NCBI RefSeq assembly: GCF_002968285.2
Contig: NZ_CP134400.1
Span: forward strand, 2,852,001 to 2,916,000
Reading direction: 5' to 3'
DNA: 64,000 nt
From: Mycobacterium sp. ITM-2016-00318
GTDB lineage: Bacteria > Actinomycetota > Actinomycetes > Mycobacteriales > Mycobacteriaceae
The notes below the pieces were generated by a model, which saw nothing but the letters and a program-made list of their open reading frames with translations, was not told where the DNA came from and ran no database searches. Shown one piece after another: positions 53,429 to 63,624 of the stretch. A program made the translations under genes and the position numbers. How positions within the stretch are numbered: the stretch's first letter is position 1; each line of letters opens with the position of its first letter.

Positions 53429-55081
53429 ATGACCACCGATGCTCCCTCGAGCAACAAGATAGGCGCCGGACATCTGATCGCCCGCCGGCTGCGCGCCAGT
53501 GGTATCGACACGGTATTCACCCTCTCCGGTGGGCATCTGTTCTCGATCTACGACGGCTGCCGCGCCGAGGGTGTCCGGCTGATCGACACCAGACACGAGC
53601 AGACCGCGGCCTTCGCCGCCGAAGGCTGGTCCAAGGTGACCCGGGTGCCCGGGGTGGCAGCGCTGACCGCCGGGCCCGGCGTGACCAACGGCATGAGCGC
53701 GATGGGTGCCGCCCAGCAGAACCAGTCCCCACTGCTCGTGCTCGGCGGCCGGGCGCCGGCGCTGCGCTGGGGCCAGGGTTCTCTGCAGGAGATCGATCAC
53801 GTGCCCTTCGTCGCTCCGTTGACCCGCTTCGCGGCGACCGCACAGTCGGCCGACGCGGTCGGGGGACTCATCGACGATGCGTTGCGCGCCGCCGCAGGGT
53901 CAGGAGGGCAGCCGACGGGCGTGGCGTTCGTCGACTTCCCGATGGATCACGTCTTCGGCGAGACAGGCGATCGCGACGACCCCGGCGCGCTCACAGTGCC
54001 TGAGGAATTGGCGCCCGCCGACGGCGACGCACTCACGGTGGCAGCCGGTCTGCTCGCCGGGGCGAAGCGGCCGGTGATCATGGCGGGCACCAACGTGTGG
54101 TGGGGACACGCCGAGGCGGCACTGCTCGGGCTGGCAGAAACGCTGCGCATTCCGGCGCTGATGAACGGCATGGCCCGAGGGACCGTACCCGCCGATCACG
54201 AGCTCGCCTTCTCCCGCGCCCGGTCGAAAGCGTTGAAAGAGGCCGATGTCGCCTTGGTCATCGGCGTGCCGATGGACTTCCGCCTCGGCTTCGGCGGCGT
54301 GTTCGGCGAGCAGACCGAGCTGATCGTCGCCGACCGCGTCGTCCCGGAGCGGCCGCATCCGCGACCGGTCGCCGCCGAGCTGTACGGCGATCTGACGGCT
54401 TCCCTCTCGGCCCTCGCCGTCGGCAGGCCTGCCGACCACGAAAGCTGGATCGCCTATCTGCGTGCCGTCGAGTCCGCCGGCAGGGCCGCCGAGCACGGCG
54501 AGCTCACCGATGAGCGCAGCCCGCTGCACCCGATGCGGGTCTATGCGGAGCTGGAGCCGCTGCTGGACCGCGACGCCATCGTGGTGATCGATGCAGGCGA
54601 CTTCGGTTCGTACGCCGGGCGGGTGATCGACAGCTACGTGCCGGGCGCATGGCTGGACAGCGGACCCTTCGGCTGCCTCGGCTCGGGTCCGGGTTACGCG
54701 CTGGCCGCCAAGCTCGCCCGGCCCGACCGGCAGGTGGTCCTGCTGCAGGGCGACGGCGCATTCGGTTTCAGCGGCATGGAGTGGGACACGTTGGTGCGCC
54801 ACGGTGTTCACGTCGTCTCGGTCATCGGCAACAACGGCATCTGGGCGTTGGAGAAGCACCCGATGGAGATGCTGTACGGGTATTCCGTCGTTGCCGAACT
54901 GCGGCCGGGGACGCGCTACGACGAAGTGGTCAAGGCGCTCGGCGGACACGGCGAACTGGTGTCGGCGCCCGCGGAACTCCGCCCTGCACTCGAACGGGCC
55001 TTCGCAGCGGGAGTGCCCGCGGTGGTGAACACGTTGACCGATCCGCAGATTGCGTACCCCCGCCGCTCGAACCTCGCCTGA
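53429..55081 (+). CDS. ilvG: Acetolactate synthase large subunit-like ThDP enzyme (IlvG, Rv1820-like)
   Basis: 550 aa. The activating Glu is in [16 protein letters not shown], followed by [14 protein letters not shown]; the ThDP motif is [32 protein letters not shown], the intact GDG...NN form. It matches Rv1820 (ilvG), here also between the BacA-type transporters and secA2. Without a regulatory subunit and outside the ilvBNC locus, a true branched-chain amino acid role is uncertain; oxalyl-CoA decarboxylase-like or other carboligase activity is possible. Confidence 0.88.
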   Translation: MTTDAPSSNKIGAGHLIARRLRASGIDTVFTLSGGHLFSIYDGCRAEGVRLIDTRHEQTAAFAAEGWSKVTRVPGVAALTAGPGVTNGMSAMGAAQQNQSPLLVLGGRAPALRWGQGSLQEIDHVPFVAPLTRFAATAQSADAVGGLIDDALRAAAGSGGQPTGVAFVDFPMDHVFGETGDRDDPGALTVPEELAPADGDALTVAAGLLAGAKRPVIMAGTNVWWGHAEAALLGLAETLRIPALMNGMARGTVPADHELAFSRARSKALKEADVALVIGVPMDFRLGFGGVFGEQTELIVADRVVPERPHPRPVAAELYGDLTASLSALAVGRPADHESWIAYLRAVESAGRAAEHGELTDERSPLHPMRVYAELEPLLDRDAIVVIDAGDFGSYAGRVIDSYVPGAWLDSGPFGCLGSGPGYALAAKLARPDRQVVLLQGDGAFGFSGMEWDTLVRHGVHVVSVIGNNGIWALEKHPMEMLYGYSVVAELRPGTRYDEVVKALGGHGELVSAPAELRPALERAFAAGVPAVVNTLTDPQIAYPRRSNLA

Positions 55082-55094
55082 GCGTCGGTTCGGT

Positions 55095-55934
55095 GTGAAA
55101 ATCCGGCTGCATCGGTCCGCCGACGACTTCCGCGACATCGCCGAACCGCTCTACCGGCGCGACCCGGTGGGCAACACGATCGAGCTGACCCTGCTGCGGT
55201 CCAACAGGTTGGGTGACGACGCGCTTCTCGTCACGATCGCCGACCACGGCACGCCCGTGGGTGCTGCGCTTCAGACACCGCCGTATCCGTTGGCGTGCAA
55301 CGGTATACCGAACGCAGCCAACGGCGCACTGGCGATCGAGGTGGCACGCATCCGCCCCGAACTCAACGGCGCTCGAGGCTCGCGCGACGCGACGATGCCA
55401 TTCGCCGAGGCGTGGCATGCGGTCACCGGGCAGCGCGGACGTGTCACGACCGAGGAGCGGCTGTACCGGCTGGGTGCTCTGCAACGGCCTTCGGGAGTTT
55501 CCGGCGGATACCGCGACGCCACCGATGCCGATCTCGAGGTGTTGATCGACTGGGTCGAGCGCTTCTTCGTCGAGACCTTCAGCCATCACCGCGATCGGGC
55601 CGCGGGTCGGCGGTTCGTCGAGAGCGCGAAGGCGGCCGGTGACCGCTTCGTGCTGTGGGACGACGGTGGCACGCCGGTGAGCATGGCGATGCTGCGCGCT
55701 CCCGCCGCAGGCGTGTCCCGTATCGGCCCCGTGTTCACGCCGCGCGGTTCGCGTGGGCGCGGCTACGGCTCGGCGGTGACCGCCGCCGCCTCGGAGCTGG
55801 CACGCCGCGACCGCGTCGGCGAGGTGGTGCTCTTCGCCGACCTGGCCAACCCGATCTCCAACGGCATCTATCAGGCCATCGGATTCGAAGCGGTGACCGA
55901 TTCGGTGCGGGTCGAGTTCTCGACGGAACACTGA
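55095..55934 (+). CDS. GNAT-family N-acetyltransferase
   Basis: 279 aa from GTG 55095, 13 nt after ilvG. The C-terminal half has the acetyl-CoA pyrophosphate motif [17 protein letters not shown] and the ending [12 protein letters not shown], typical of GNAT enzymes. The N-terminal half is a second, degenerate GNAT-like region. It acetylates an unknown amine, perhaps a small molecule, protein or antibiotic. Possibly co-transcribed with ilvG; SecA2 has its own promoter. Confidence 0.87.
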   Translation: MKIRLHRSADDFRDIAEPLYRRDPVGNTIELTLLRSNRLGDDALLVTIADHGTPVGAALQTPPYPLACNGIPNAANGALAIEVARIRPELNGARGSRDATMPFAEAWHAVTGQRGRVTTEERLYRLGALQRPSGVSGGYRDATDADLEVLIDWVERFFVETFSHHRDRAAGRRFVESAKAAGDRFVLWDDGGTPVSMAMLRAPAAGVSRIGPVFTPRGSRGRGYGSAVTAAASELARRDRVGEVVLFADLANPISNGIYQAIGFEAVTDSVRVEFSTEH

Positions 55935-55961
55935 CCGCACGCCGGCGGGGGAGTGGCCGCG

Positions 55962-55967
55962 TACCGT
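55962..55967 (+). promoter_or_regulatory. -10 box for leaderless secA2
   Basis: TACCGT, 7 nt before GTG 55975. Fixes the start of secA2 at this GTG. Confidence 0.5.
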
Positions 55968-55974
55968 AGCTCTC

Positions 55975-58308
55975 GTGGCGAAGACGAAGACCCGCACCTC
56001 AGGTGGTGTCAGCAACCGATTCTGGAAGCTGCTCGGAGCAAGTACCGACAGGGATCAGGCGCGCTCTCTCGCGCAGGTCAGCGCGTCGGCGGAGTTCGAC
56101 GAGAAGGCCGCCGACCTCGACGAAGACCAGCTGCGCAAGGCCACCCAACTGCTGCACCTCAAGAATCTCGCCGAGTCGAAGGACATCCCGCAGTTCCTGG
56201 CGATCGCTCGCGAAGCCTCGGAGCGCACCACCGGGTTGCGCCCGTTCGACGTCCAACTCCTCGGCGCGCTGCGGATGCTGGCCGGCGACGTCATCGAGAT
56301 GGCCACCGGTGAGGGCAAGACGCTGTCCGGCGCGATCGCGGCCGCTGGGTACGCCCTGGCGGGGCGGCGTGTGCACGTCGTCACGATCAACGACTACCTG
56401 GCCAAGCGTGACGCCGAATGGATGGGCCCGCTGCTGAAGGCAATGGGATTCACCGTCGGCTGGGTCACCGCCGAATCGACCGCCGACGAGCGCCGCGCCG
56501 CCTACCAGTGCGACATCACCTACGCCTCGGTCAACGAGATCGGCTTCGACGTGCTGCGCGACCAGCTCGTCACCGACGTCGACGATCTCGTCTCGCCCAA
56601 CCCGGACGTGGCGCTGATCGACGAGGCCGACTCCGTTCTGGTCGACGAGGCGCTGGTGCCGCTGGTGCTTGCAGGCACGTCGCACCGGGAAACCCCGAAA
56701 CTCGAAATCATCCGGCTGGTCGGCGAATTGATCGCAGGCGTCGACTACGACACCGATCTCGACAGCCGCAACGTGCACCTGACCGAGACCGGCGCCCAGA
56801 AAATCGAGGCCAAGCTCGGCATAGCCGACCTGTACTCCGAGGAACACGTCGGCACGACGCTGACCGAGGTGAACGTCGCCCTGCACGCGCACGCGCTGCT
56901 GCACCGCGACGTGCACTACATCGTTCGCGACGACGCGGTTCACCTGATCAACGCCAGCCGCGGGCGCATCGCGCAGCTGCAGCGCTGGCCCGACGGGCTG
57001 CAGGCCGCCGTCGAAGCCAAGGAGGGCATCGAGCCGACCGAGACCGGCGAGGTGCTCGACACCATCACGGTGCAGGCGTTGATCAGCCGGTACCCGACGG
57101 TCTGCGGTATGACAGGCACCGCGCTGGCGGCCGGCGAGCAGCTGCGGCAGTTCTACAAGCTCGGGGTCTCGCCGATACCGCCGAATGCGCCCAACATCCG
57201 CGAGGACGAAACGGACCGCGTCTACATCACGGCCGCCGCCAAGATCGACGGCATCATCGAGCACATCGCCGAGGTGCACAAGACCAGACAGCCGATTCTC
57301 GTCGGCACCCGCGACGTCGCCGAATCCGAGGAGCTACACGAGCGGCTGGTGAAAAGCGGTGTGCCGGCCGTCGTGCTGAACGCCAAGAACGACGAAGAAG
57401 AGGCGCGGGTCATCGCCGAGGCGGGCAAGCTCGGCTCGGTGACGGTTTCGACGCAGATGGCTGGCCGTGGTACCGACATCCGGCTCGGCGGCTCCGATGA
57501 GGCAGACCACGACGAAGTCGCCGAACTGGGCGGCCTGCACGTCATCGGCACCGGCCGGCACAGCACCGACCGGCTCGACAACCAGCTGCGCGGTCGCGCC
57601 GGCCGCCAGGGCGACCCCGGTTCGTCGGTGTTCTTCTCCAGCTGGGAGGACGACGTCGTTAGGGCGCACCTCGAGGCGGAGAAGCTCAACAAACTGCCGA
57701 CCGAGACCGACGAGGACGGCCTCATCGTCAACAAGAAGGCCGCCGGCTTCCTCGACCATGCGCAGCGCGTGGCCGAGGGCAGGCTGCTCGCCGTGCACGC
57801 CAACACGTGGCAGTTCAACGAACTCATCGCACAGCAACGCGCAATCCTGGTCGAGCGGCGAAACACCTTGTTACGCACCCCGACTGCCCGCGAGGAGCTG
57901 GAGAAGAAGTCGCCGGACCGCTACCGGGAACTTGCCGAGGACCTGACCGAGGAGCGGCTGGAGACGATCTGCCGGCAGATCATGCTCTACCACCTCGACC
58001 GTGGCTGGGCCGATCATCTGGCCTACCTCGCCGATATCCGCGAAAGCATCCACCTGCGCGCGCTGGGACATCAGAAGCCGATCGACGAGTTCCACCGGAT
58101 GGCCGTCGACGCCTTCGCCTCGCTTGCCGCCGACGCCATCGAAGCCGCCCAGCAGACCTTCGAGACCGCGAACGTCCTCGGGGAGGAGCAGGGCCTCGAC
58201 CTGTCGAAGCTGGCCCGCCCGACGTCGACGTGGACGTACATGGTGCACGACAATCCGCTGGCAGAAGACTCGATGTCGGCACTCAGCCTGCCGGGGATAT
58301 TCCGCTAG
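55975..58308 (+). CDS. secA2: Accessory Sec ATPase SecA2
   Basis: 777 aa. Nucleotide-binding domain 1: Walker [16 protein letters not shown] near residue 120, DEAD-box [14 protein letters not shown] near 215; domain 2 with [12 protein letters not shown] and [17 protein letters not shown] near 540. It is shorter than housekeeping SecA1 and lacks the zinc-binding C-terminal linker, as SecA2 does. It exports a subset of proteins, in M. tuberculosis including SodA and KatG. Followed by pgsA2, the conserved order. Confidence 0.96.
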   Translation: MAKTKTRTSGGVSNRFWKLLGASTDRDQARSLAQVSASAEFDEKAADLDEDQLRKATQLLHLKNLAESKDIPQFLAIAREASERTTGLRPFDVQLLGALRMLAGDVIEMATGEGKTLSGAIAAAGYALAGRRVHVVTINDYLAKRDAEWMGPLLKAMGFTVGWVTAESTADERRAAYQCDITYASVNEIGFDVLRDQLVTDVDDLVSPNPDVALIDEADSVLVDEALVPLVLAGTSHRETPKLEIIRLVGELIAGVDYDTDLDSRNVHLTETGAQKIEAKLGIADLYSEEHVGTTLTEVNVALHAHALLHRDVHYIVRDDAVHLINASRGRIAQLQRWPDGLQAAVEAKEGIEPTETGEVLDTITVQALISRYPTVCGMTGTALAAGEQLRQFYKLGVSPIPPNAPNIREDETDRVYITAAAKIDGIIEHIAEVHKTRQPILVGTRDVAESEELHERLVKSGVPAVVLNAKNDEEEARVIAEAGKLGSVTVSTQMAGRGTDIRLGGSDEADHDEVAELGGLHVIGTGRHSTDRLDNQLRGRAGRQGDPGSSVFFSSWEDDVVRAHLEAEKLNKLPTETDEDGLIVNKKAAGFLDHAQRVAEGRLLAVHANTWQFNELIAQQRAILVERRNTLLRTPTAREELEKKSPDRYRELAEDLTEERLETICRQIMLYHLDRGWADHLAYLADIRESIHLRALGHQKPIDEFHRMAVDAFASLAADAIEAAQQTFETANVLGEEQGLDLSKLARPTSTWTYMVHDNPLAEDSMSALSLPGIFR

Positions 58309-58311
58309 GTT
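58306..58311 (+). promoter_or_regulatory. -10 box of pgsA2 inside the secA2 stop codon
   Basis: TAGGTT, whose TAG is the secA2 stop, stands exactly 7 nt before ATG 58319. It would give pgsA2 a leaderless transcript of its own within the operon. Confidence 0.45.
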
Positions 58312-58318
58312 TAACGCC

Positions 58319-58921
58319 ATGAACCGCGCAGCGGGGGATGTGCGCGATCGCGTGGTCACGGTGCCCAACGCGCTGTCGGTGCTGCGCCTTGTCCTGGTGC
58401 CCGTCTTCCTCTACCTGTTGTTGGTCGCCCACGCCAACGGCTGGGCCGTTGCCGTGCTGATGTTCAGCGGCTTCTCCGATTGGGCCGACGGCAAGATCGC
58501 GCGATTGGTCGACAACCAGTCGTCTCGGTTGGGTGAACTCCTCGATCCGGCGGTCGACCGGATCTACATGCTCACGGTGCCGCTCGCCTTCGGCGTCGCC
58601 GGGATCGTGCCCTGGTGGGTCGTCATCACGTTGATCGGTCGCGACGCACTCCTTGCGGCCACCCTTCCGCTGCTGCGCACCCGCGGGCTGACAGCGTTGC
58701 CCGTCACCTACATCGGCAAGGGCGCGACGTTCGCGCTCATGTCGGGCTTCCCACTGATCCTGCTCGGGCAGTGGGATGCCTTGTGGAGCCGCGTGATCCT
58801 GGCGTGGGGCTGGGCGTTCGTGATCTGGGGTCTGGCGCTTTACCTGTGGTCGGCCGTCCTGTACCTGATTCAGGTCGGGATGGTGATGCGCACGATGCCG
58901 AAGGCGCACTCCCGTGGATGA
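58319..58921 (+). CDS. pgsA2: CDP-alcohol phosphatidyltransferase PgsA2
   Basis: 200 aa, six transmembrane segments. The diagnostic CDP-alcohol motif runs [19 protein letters not shown] then ELLDPAVDR, with all catalytic Asp residues. It transfers a phosphatidyl group from CDP-diacylglycerol to an alcohol acceptor; PgsA2 of mycobacteria is annotated as phosphatidylglycerophosphate synthase-like, but its true acceptor is less certain. It overlaps the next gene by 8 nt. Confidence 0.94.
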   Translation: MNRAAGDVRDRVVTVPNALSVLRLVLVPVFLYLLLVAHANGWAVAVLMFSGFSDWADGKIARLVDNQSSRLGELLDPAVDRIYMLTVPLAFGVAGIVPWWVVITLIGRDALLAATLPLLRTRGLTALPVTYIGKGATFALMSGFPLILLGQWDALWSRVILAWGWAFVIWGLALYLWSAVLYLIQVGMVMRTMPKAHSRG

Positions 58922-59858
58922 CCCCGAAGCCGCACGGCCGGCGACAACGGATCGAGGTCGCGCACTGGGCGGCTACGACCCCGATGCCGGGCGCAGTCAG
59001 CACCAGGCGAACGCACCGACGCTGATCCCGGTGCCGTCGCTGCTGCGATCGCTGTTATCCGATCACCTCGACCCCGGCTACGCCGCGGCGGCCGCCGCGC
59101 GCGACGGTGGCAGATCACGCAGTCGGCTGGCCACCGCGAGCTGGCAGGTGCTCGCGGCCCTGGCCATCGCGACGGTGTTCGCGTTCGCCGTCGGGCAGGC
59201 CCAGGCCACCGCGCCCGGTGTGCGCGAATCCCAGCAGGTGCTCTCGGCCAGCGTGCTGTCCGCGGAGGAAAGGGCGAACGCCGCCACCGCCCGCCGCGAT
59301 GCGCTGGCGCGAGAGCTCGACACCGAACGACGCAGCCGACTCGAAGGTGACGCGCTCGGCAGACAACTGCTCGGCGGCCTCGACGTCGCCAACTTCTCCG
59401 CCGCGGCCACCGCCGTGACCGGCCCCGGGCTGACGGTGACGGTCACCGACCCAGGAGTGACGAAGGACCTCAGCGATGTGTCGAAGGAACGCGTCGAGGG
59501 CAGCAGGCAGGTGATCCTCGATCGCGACCTGCAGCTGGTGGTGAATTCGCTGTGGGCCAGCGACGCCGAAGCGGTCTCGGTGGGGGGCGTGCGTATCGGA
59601 CCCAACGTGACCATCCGACAGGCGGGCGGCGGCATCCTCGTAGACAACCAACCGATCGCCAGCCCCTACGAGATCCTGGCGATCGGTCCACCGCACGCCA
59701 TGGCCGATGCATTCGACCGCAGCCCCGGTCTGCACCGGCTTCGGCTGTTGGAGGCCAGTTATGGCGTCGTGGTCACCGTCAGCGCCACCGACTCCGTGAC
59801 CGTGCCCGCGGGCTCTGTGCGAGACGTCAACTTCGGCAAGGAAATCGGAGACAGATGA
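58914..59858 (+). CDS. DUF881 membrane protein (Rv1823-like)
   Basis: 314 aa. A hydrophilic N-terminal of about 65 residues, one transmembrane helix ([18 protein letters not shown]), and an extracytoplasmic part with a coiled-coil stretch ([19 protein letters not shown]) before the DUF881 domain ([36 protein letters not shown]). The layout recalls division-associated proteins. It is coupled by ATGA to the next gene. In M. tuberculosis Rv1823-1825 lie between pgsA2 and gcvH in the same order. Confidence 0.9.
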   Translation: MDDPEAARPATTDRGRALGGYDPDAGRSQHQANAPTLIPVPSLLRSLLSDHLDPGYAAAAAARDGGRSRSRLATASWQVLAALAIATVFAFAVGQAQATAPGVRESQQVLSASVLSAEERANAATARRDALARELDTERRSRLEGDALGRQLLGGLDVANFSAAATAVTGPGLTVTVTDPGVTKDLSDVSKERVEGSRQVILDRDLQLVVNSLWASDAEAVSVGGVRIGPNVTIRQAGGGILVDNQPIASPYEILAIGPPHAMADAFDRSPGLHRLRLLEASYGVVVTVSATDSVTVPAGSVRDVNFGKEIGDR

Positions 59859-60187
59859 TCGGAATCGCCGCTCTTGTCATCGGAATCGTGCTCGGCCTGG
59901 TCTTCCATCCCAGCGTGCCCGAATTAGTGGAGCCGTATCTGCCGATCGCGGTGGTCGCCGCACTGGATGCGGTGTTCGGCGGCCTCCGGGCTTATCTGGA
60001 GCGGATATTCGACTCGAAGGTCTTCGTGGTGTCGTTCGTGTTCAACGTCCTTGTGGCCGCCCTGATCGTCTACGTCGGTGATCAACTCGGCGTCGGTACC
60101 CAGCTGTCGACCGCGATCATCGTCGTCCTCGGTATCCGGATATTCGGCAACGCCGCGGCGCTGCGCCGCAGGCTCTTCGGCGCCTGA
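59855..60187 (+). CDS. Small basic membrane protein, DUF1290 (Rv1824-like)
   Basis: 110 aa, three transmembrane helices ([59 protein letters not shown]). The DUF1290/small basic protein family is usually encoded between two DUF881 genes and near division genes in Gram-positive bacteria, as it is here. ATG overlaps the preceding TGA; the next gene follows after 3 nt. Function unknown; a membrane complex with its two neighbours is likely. Confidence 0.92.
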   Translation: MIGIAALVIGIVLGLVFHPSVPELVEPYLPIAVVAALDAVFGGLRAYLERIFDSKVFVVSFVFNVLVAALIVYVGDQLGVGTQLSTAIIVVLGIRIFGNAAALRRRLFGA

Positions 60188-60190
60188 CCC

Positions 60191-61021
60191 ATGAGCGACA
60201 CCCACGACACCACGGGAGCCCACGAGGCCGGCTCGGGGGGGCGCCACGAGCTGCCTCCCGACGAACCCGCGCAGCGGATCGGCGGCTTGGCGGGTGTTGG
60301 CGCGATGCTTCGGCGGGGACGGTCGCAGCTGGTGTTCGGGGCGCTCGGCGCACTGCTGTGCGTGCTGCTCGGCGTGGCCATCGTCACGCAGGTCCGGCAG
60401 AACGTTTCGGGCGACTCGCTGGAGACGGCGCGACCCGCCGATCTGCTGGTGCTGCTGGACTCCCTTCAGCAGCGGGAGGCCGCGTTGAACACCGAGGTCA
60501 CCGACATGCAGCGAACGCTGGCGTCTCTTGAGGCGTCGGGAAGCAGCGACCAGGCGGCGATCGAGAACGCCCGGGCCCGGCTCGCCGCGCTCTCGATCCT
60601 GATCGGCACGGTGTCCGCGACAGGACCCGGCGTGACGCTGACCATCGCCGATGCCGCAGCGGGGGTGGCGCCGGAGACCATGCTCGACGTGATCAACGAG
60701 CTTCGCAACGCAGGCGCCGAGGCGATCGAGGTGCAGGGCGGCGCCGGCGATCCCAAGGTCTCGGTGCGGGTCGGCGTCGACACCTGGGTCGTCGGGGCGC
60801 CCGGTGCGCTAAAGATCGACGGCCAGACCCTCAATCCGCCGTATACCGTTGTCGCGATTGGCGATCCGCCGACGCTGGCCGCGGCGATGAACATCCCCGG
60901 CGGCGCGATGGACAGTGTTGAGCGCGTCGGCGGCACGATGGTGGTACAACAATCCGACCGGGTCGACATCACCGCCTTGCGGCAACCGAAAGCCCGCCAA
61001 TACGCTCAGCCCGTGAAGTGA
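60191..61021 (+). CDS. DUF881 membrane protein (Rv1825-like)
   Basis: 276 aa. After about 45 hydrophilic residues comes one transmembrane helix (LVFGALGALLCVLLGVAIVT), a coiled coil (LVLLDSLQQREAALNTEVTDMQRTLASLEAS), then the DUF881 domain (GPGVTLTIADAAAGVA, NELRNAGAEAIEVQG). Paralogue of the 58914 gene. The three membrane genes 58914-61021 read as one unit. Rv1825 has been linked to cell-wall processes in M. tuberculosis, to my recollection; not verifiable here. Confidence 0.91.
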   Translation: MSDTHDTTGAHEAGSGGRHELPPDEPAQRIGGLAGVGAMLRRGRSQLVFGALGALLCVLLGVAIVTQVRQNVSGDSLETARPADLLVLLDSLQQREAALNTEVTDMQRTLASLEASGSSDQAAIENARARLAALSILIGTVSATGPGVTLTIADAAAGVAPETMLDVINELRNAGAEAIEVQGGAGDPKVSVRVGVDTWVVGAPGALKIDGQTLNPPYTVVAIGDPPTLAAAMNIPGGAMDSVERVGGTMVVQQSDRVDITALRQPKARQYAQPVK

Positions 61022-61045
61022 GCCCCAGATGCGAAGAGGAGCACC

Positions 61046-61441
61046 GTGAGCGAAATTCCGCCCGACCTGAACTACACCGCGGAGCATGAGTGGGTGCAGC
61101 GCGTCGGAGATGACACGGTGAAGGTCGGCATCACCGACTTCGCCCAGTCGTCGCTGGGCGACGTGGTGTTCGTCCAACTGCCCGACGTCGGCAGCGATGT
61201 CACGGCGGGGGAGTCGTTCGGCGAGGTGGAGTCGACGAAGTCGGTGTCCGACCTCTACTCCCCGGTCACCGCGAAAGTGGTTGCGGTCAACGGTGATCTG
61301 GAGGGCAACCCGCAGCTGGTCAACTCCGATCCCTACGGCGGGGGCTGGCTGGTCGAGCTGCAGGCAGACGCCGACGCGCTGGGCAGCGAGCTAGACGGGC
61401 TGCTGACCGCGGACGCCTACCAGGCTCTGGTGACCGAGTGA
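61046..61441 (+). CDS. gcvH: Glycine cleavage system H protein
   Basis: 131 aa from GTG with GAGGAG 7 nt upstream. NYTAEHEWVQ at the start and the lipoylation motif GEVESTKSVSDLYSPV with the modified Lys near residue 64. It shuttles the aminomethyl group of glycine between P, T and L proteins on its lipoyl arm. No gcvP or gcvT lies beside it; in mycobacteria gcvB is nearby but further on. It starts 24 nt after the DUF881 gene. Confidence 0.97.
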   Translation: MSEIPPDLNYTAEHEWVQRVGDDTVKVGITDFAQSSLGDVVFVQLPDVGSDVTAGESFGEVESTKSVSDLYSPVTAKVVAVNGDLEGNPQLVNSDPYGGGWLVELQADADALGSELDGLLTADAYQALVTE

Positions 61442-61627
61442 GATGTTGTTAGGGTGCCAGCGATCGGTTCCACCGTCTGACCCGGCGGTCTTCACGTTGA
61501 TCCGGCGGGGGTGGACCCAACGGCGACCGCAGCGCGGTACGGTCGACGCAAGACGAAAGACGGCTGGAGAGGGGACCCACAGCGGGCCCGGCCAGATATC
61601 GCCACAGCAGCCAGTGAGGAGCAGCGG

Positions 61628-62107
61628 GTGACGGACAAGGATCAGAGCTCTGGGCCAGGCCAGACGTCTGACGATCTCACCGTTGAGACGACATCGGTGT
61701 TCCGCGCCGACTTCCTCAACGAGTTGGACGCGCCGCCGGCGGCAGGAGCCGAGGGGGCGGTCTCGGGCGTAGAGGGTCTGCCGGTCGGATCGGCACTTCT
61801 CGTCGTCAAGCGGGGGCCCAACGCGGGCTCGCGCTTTCTGCTGGATCAGCCCACCACATCGGCGGGGCGACATCCGGACAGCGACATCTTCCTCGACGAC
61901 GTGACCGTGAGCCGTCGCCACGCAGAGTTCCGGCTGGAGAACGCGGAATTCCAGGTCGTCGACGTGGGCAGCCTCAACGGCACCTACGTCAACAGAGAAC
62001 CGGTCGACTCGGCCGTGCTCGCCAACGGCGACGAAGTGCAGATCGGCAAGTTCCGCCTGGTCTTCCTGACTGGCCCCAAAACGGATGACAGCGGCCCGGG
62101 CACCTAA
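61628..62107 (+). CDS. garA: FHA-domain metabolic regulator GarA
   Basis: 159 aa from GTG, ribosome site GAGGAG at 61616-61621. The N-terminus has the phosphoacceptor motif VETTSVFRADFL, where two Thr are targets of PknB and PknG. The FHA domain follows: SAGRHPDSDIFLDDVTVSRRHAEF and VGSLNGTYVN. Unphosphorylated GarA inhibits 2-oxoglutarate dehydrogenase and glutamate dehydrogenase and stimulates glutamate synthase; phosphorylation closes the FHA on its own tail. The 186-nt 5' region shows no certain promoter; the next gene starts at its stop. Confidence 0.97.
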   Translation: MTDKDQSSGPGQTSDDLTVETTSVFRADFLNELDAPPAAGAEGAVSGVEGLPVGSALLVVKRGPNAGSRFLLDQPTTSAGRHPDSDIFLDDVTVSRRHAEFRLENAEFQVVDVGSLNGTYVNREPVDSAVLANGDEVQIGKFRLVFLTGPKTDDSGPGT

Positions 62108-62839
62108 GTGACCGCCCCCGACACGCCCGCGCTAGCCGGGATGTCGATCGGAGCGGTGCTCGACTCGCTGCGACGAGACTTCCCGGACGTGACCATCTCC
62201 AAGATCCGTTTCCTGGAGGCCGAGGGACTGGTCACGCCGCAGCGGTCGGCGTCGGGATATCGGCGGTTCACCGCCTACGACTGTGCTCGGCTGCGATTCA
62301 TCCTGACCGCGCAGCGCGACCAGTATCTGCCCCTGAAAGTGATCAAGGCGCAACTCGACGCCCAGCCCGATGGCGAGCTACCGCAGACCGGATCCGCTTA
62401 CGGCGTACCGCGTTTGGTGCCGGTGTCGGGCGAGCCGGCCCAGAGCGACGCCGCCGTCGCGCCCACCCAGGCGCGGCTGAGCCGCGAGGACCTGCTGTCG
62501 CGTTCGGGCGTCGACGACATGCTTCTCACCTCATTGATCAAGGAGGGCGTGATCACGACGGGGCCCGCCGGATTCTTCGACGAGCACTCCGTGGTGATCG
62601 CCCAGTGCGCGCGTGCGCTCGCCGACTACGGGGTGGAGCCGCGCCATCTGCGCGCGTTCCGTTCGGCGGCCGACCGGCAGTCCGACCTGATCGCTCAGAT
62701 CGCCGGGCCGGTGGTCAAGGCGGGTAAGGCCGGTGCGCGCGACCGTGCCGACGACCTGGCTCGCGAGGTGGCCGCGCTCGCGATCACGTTGCACACGTCG
62801 CTGATCAAGTCGGCCGTCCGCGACGTTCTCGACAGGTGA
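62108..62839 (+). CDS. ftsR: MerR-family regulator FtsR (Rv1828-like)
   Basis: 243 aa from GTG directly after the garA stop. MerR winged helix: [29 protein letters not shown] and [20 protein letters not shown]. The second half is helical ([20 protein letters not shown]). The Corynebacterium homologue FtsR activates ftsZ; Rv1828 of M. tuberculosis is the counterpart. Followed by Rv1829 and Rv1830 homologues, the conserved arrangement. Confidence 0.93.
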   Translation: MTAPDTPALAGMSIGAVLDSLRRDFPDVTISKIRFLEAEGLVTPQRSASGYRRFTAYDCARLRFILTAQRDQYLPLKVIKAQLDAQPDGELPQTGSAYGVPRLVPVSGEPAQSDAAVAPTQARLSREDLLSRSGVDDMLLTSLIKEGVITTGPAGFFDEHSVVIAQCARALADYGVEPRHLRAFRSAADRQSDLIAQIAGPVVKAGKAGARDRADDLAREVAALAITLHTSLIKSAVRDVLDR

Positions 62840-62843
62840 GGAT

Positions 62844-62849
62844 TAGACT
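62844..62849 (+). promoter_or_regulatory. -10 box of the Rv1829-like gene
   Basis: TAGACT, placing transcription start near 62856-62858. The resulting leader of about 30 nt carries GGAGGG (62873-62878) 9 nt before ATG 62888. A GTG at 62858 is a leaderless alternative. Confidence 0.45.
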
Positions 62850-62887
62850 CGTCGTAAGTGGCTTCAGCGTGCGGAGGGCAGGCACAG

Positions 62888-63382
62888 ATGGGTGAGGTTC
62901 GGGTGGTCGGCATTCGCGTGGAGCAGCCGCAGAACCAGCCAGTTCTGCTGCTGCGCGAGTCCAACGGTGACCGGTATCTGCCGATCTGGATCGGCCAGTC
63001 GGAGGCTGCGGCGATCGCGCTCGAGCAGCAGGGCGTCGAGCCCGCTCGTCCGCTGACCCACGACCTGATCCGAGATCTCATTGCCGCGCTTGGCCATTCG
63101 CTCAAAGAAGTGCGCATCGTCGACCTCCAGGAAGGCACCTTCTACGCCGATCTCATCTTCGATCGCGACATCAAGGTGTCGGCGCGGCCGTCGGACTCGG
63201 TGGCCATCGCGCTGCGGGTCGGGGTGCCGATCTACGTCGAAGAGGCCGTGCTCGCCGAGGCCGGGCTGCTGATACCCGACGAGAACGACGACGAGGCCAC
63301 CGGCGCCGTTCGCGAGGACGAGGTCGAGAAGTTCAAGGAGTTCCTGGACAGCGTGTCGCCCGACGACTTCAAGGCCACCTGA
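62888..63382 (+). CDS. Bifunctional nuclease (BFN/DUF151)-family protein (Rv1829-like)
   Basis: 164 aa from MGEVRVVGIRVEQPQ with GGAGGG 9 nt upstream. The family core is seen in LPIWIGQSEAAAIALEQQGV, RPLTHDLIRDLIAALG, and ARPSDSVAIALRVGVPIYV. The acidic C-terminus ends EVEKFKEFLDSVSPDDF. Related proteins in plants have nuclease activity, and Thermotoga TM0160 is the structural prototype; the bacterial role is not established. Lies between two MerR genes. Confidence 0.94.
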   Translation: MGEVRVVGIRVEQPQNQPVLLLRESNGDRYLPIWIGQSEAAAIALEQQGVEPARPLTHDLIRDLIAALGHSLKEVRIVDLQEGTFYADLIFDRDIKVSARPSDSVAIALRVGVPIYVEEAVLAEAGLLIPDENDDEATGAVREDEVEKFKEFLDSVSPDDFKAT

Positions 63383-63624
63383 ACCCCGTCCTCTCAGGCT
63401 CCTCCCGCGCGTGTGCCCAACATCACGGATGCGTCTCAACTGATCGTTCCGGCTCGACACGCGGCTCCGGTTTCCCGGAACGGGGATCGGGGCAGCCATA
63501 CTTTGATGGACGCGACGAGCAGTCAGGGTTCGTCGGGGAGCGTATGCTCGACACACTCGGGCTTTGGCAAACGTGCCGCGGTGCAGGTCACAGCCGCGAG
63601 TTGGATCGGCGAGAGGATTCTCAA

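Noticed and set aside
53371..54003. Plus-strand frame overlapping the ilvG start
   Set aside because: Arg-rich shadow frame of ilvG; the catalytic motifs are in the other frame.
61443..61631. Small frame upstream of garA, and an N-terminal extension of GarA from 61511
   Set aside because: Composition is Arg/Pro-rich without motif, and the known GarA start has a strong GAGGAG ribosome site at 61616.
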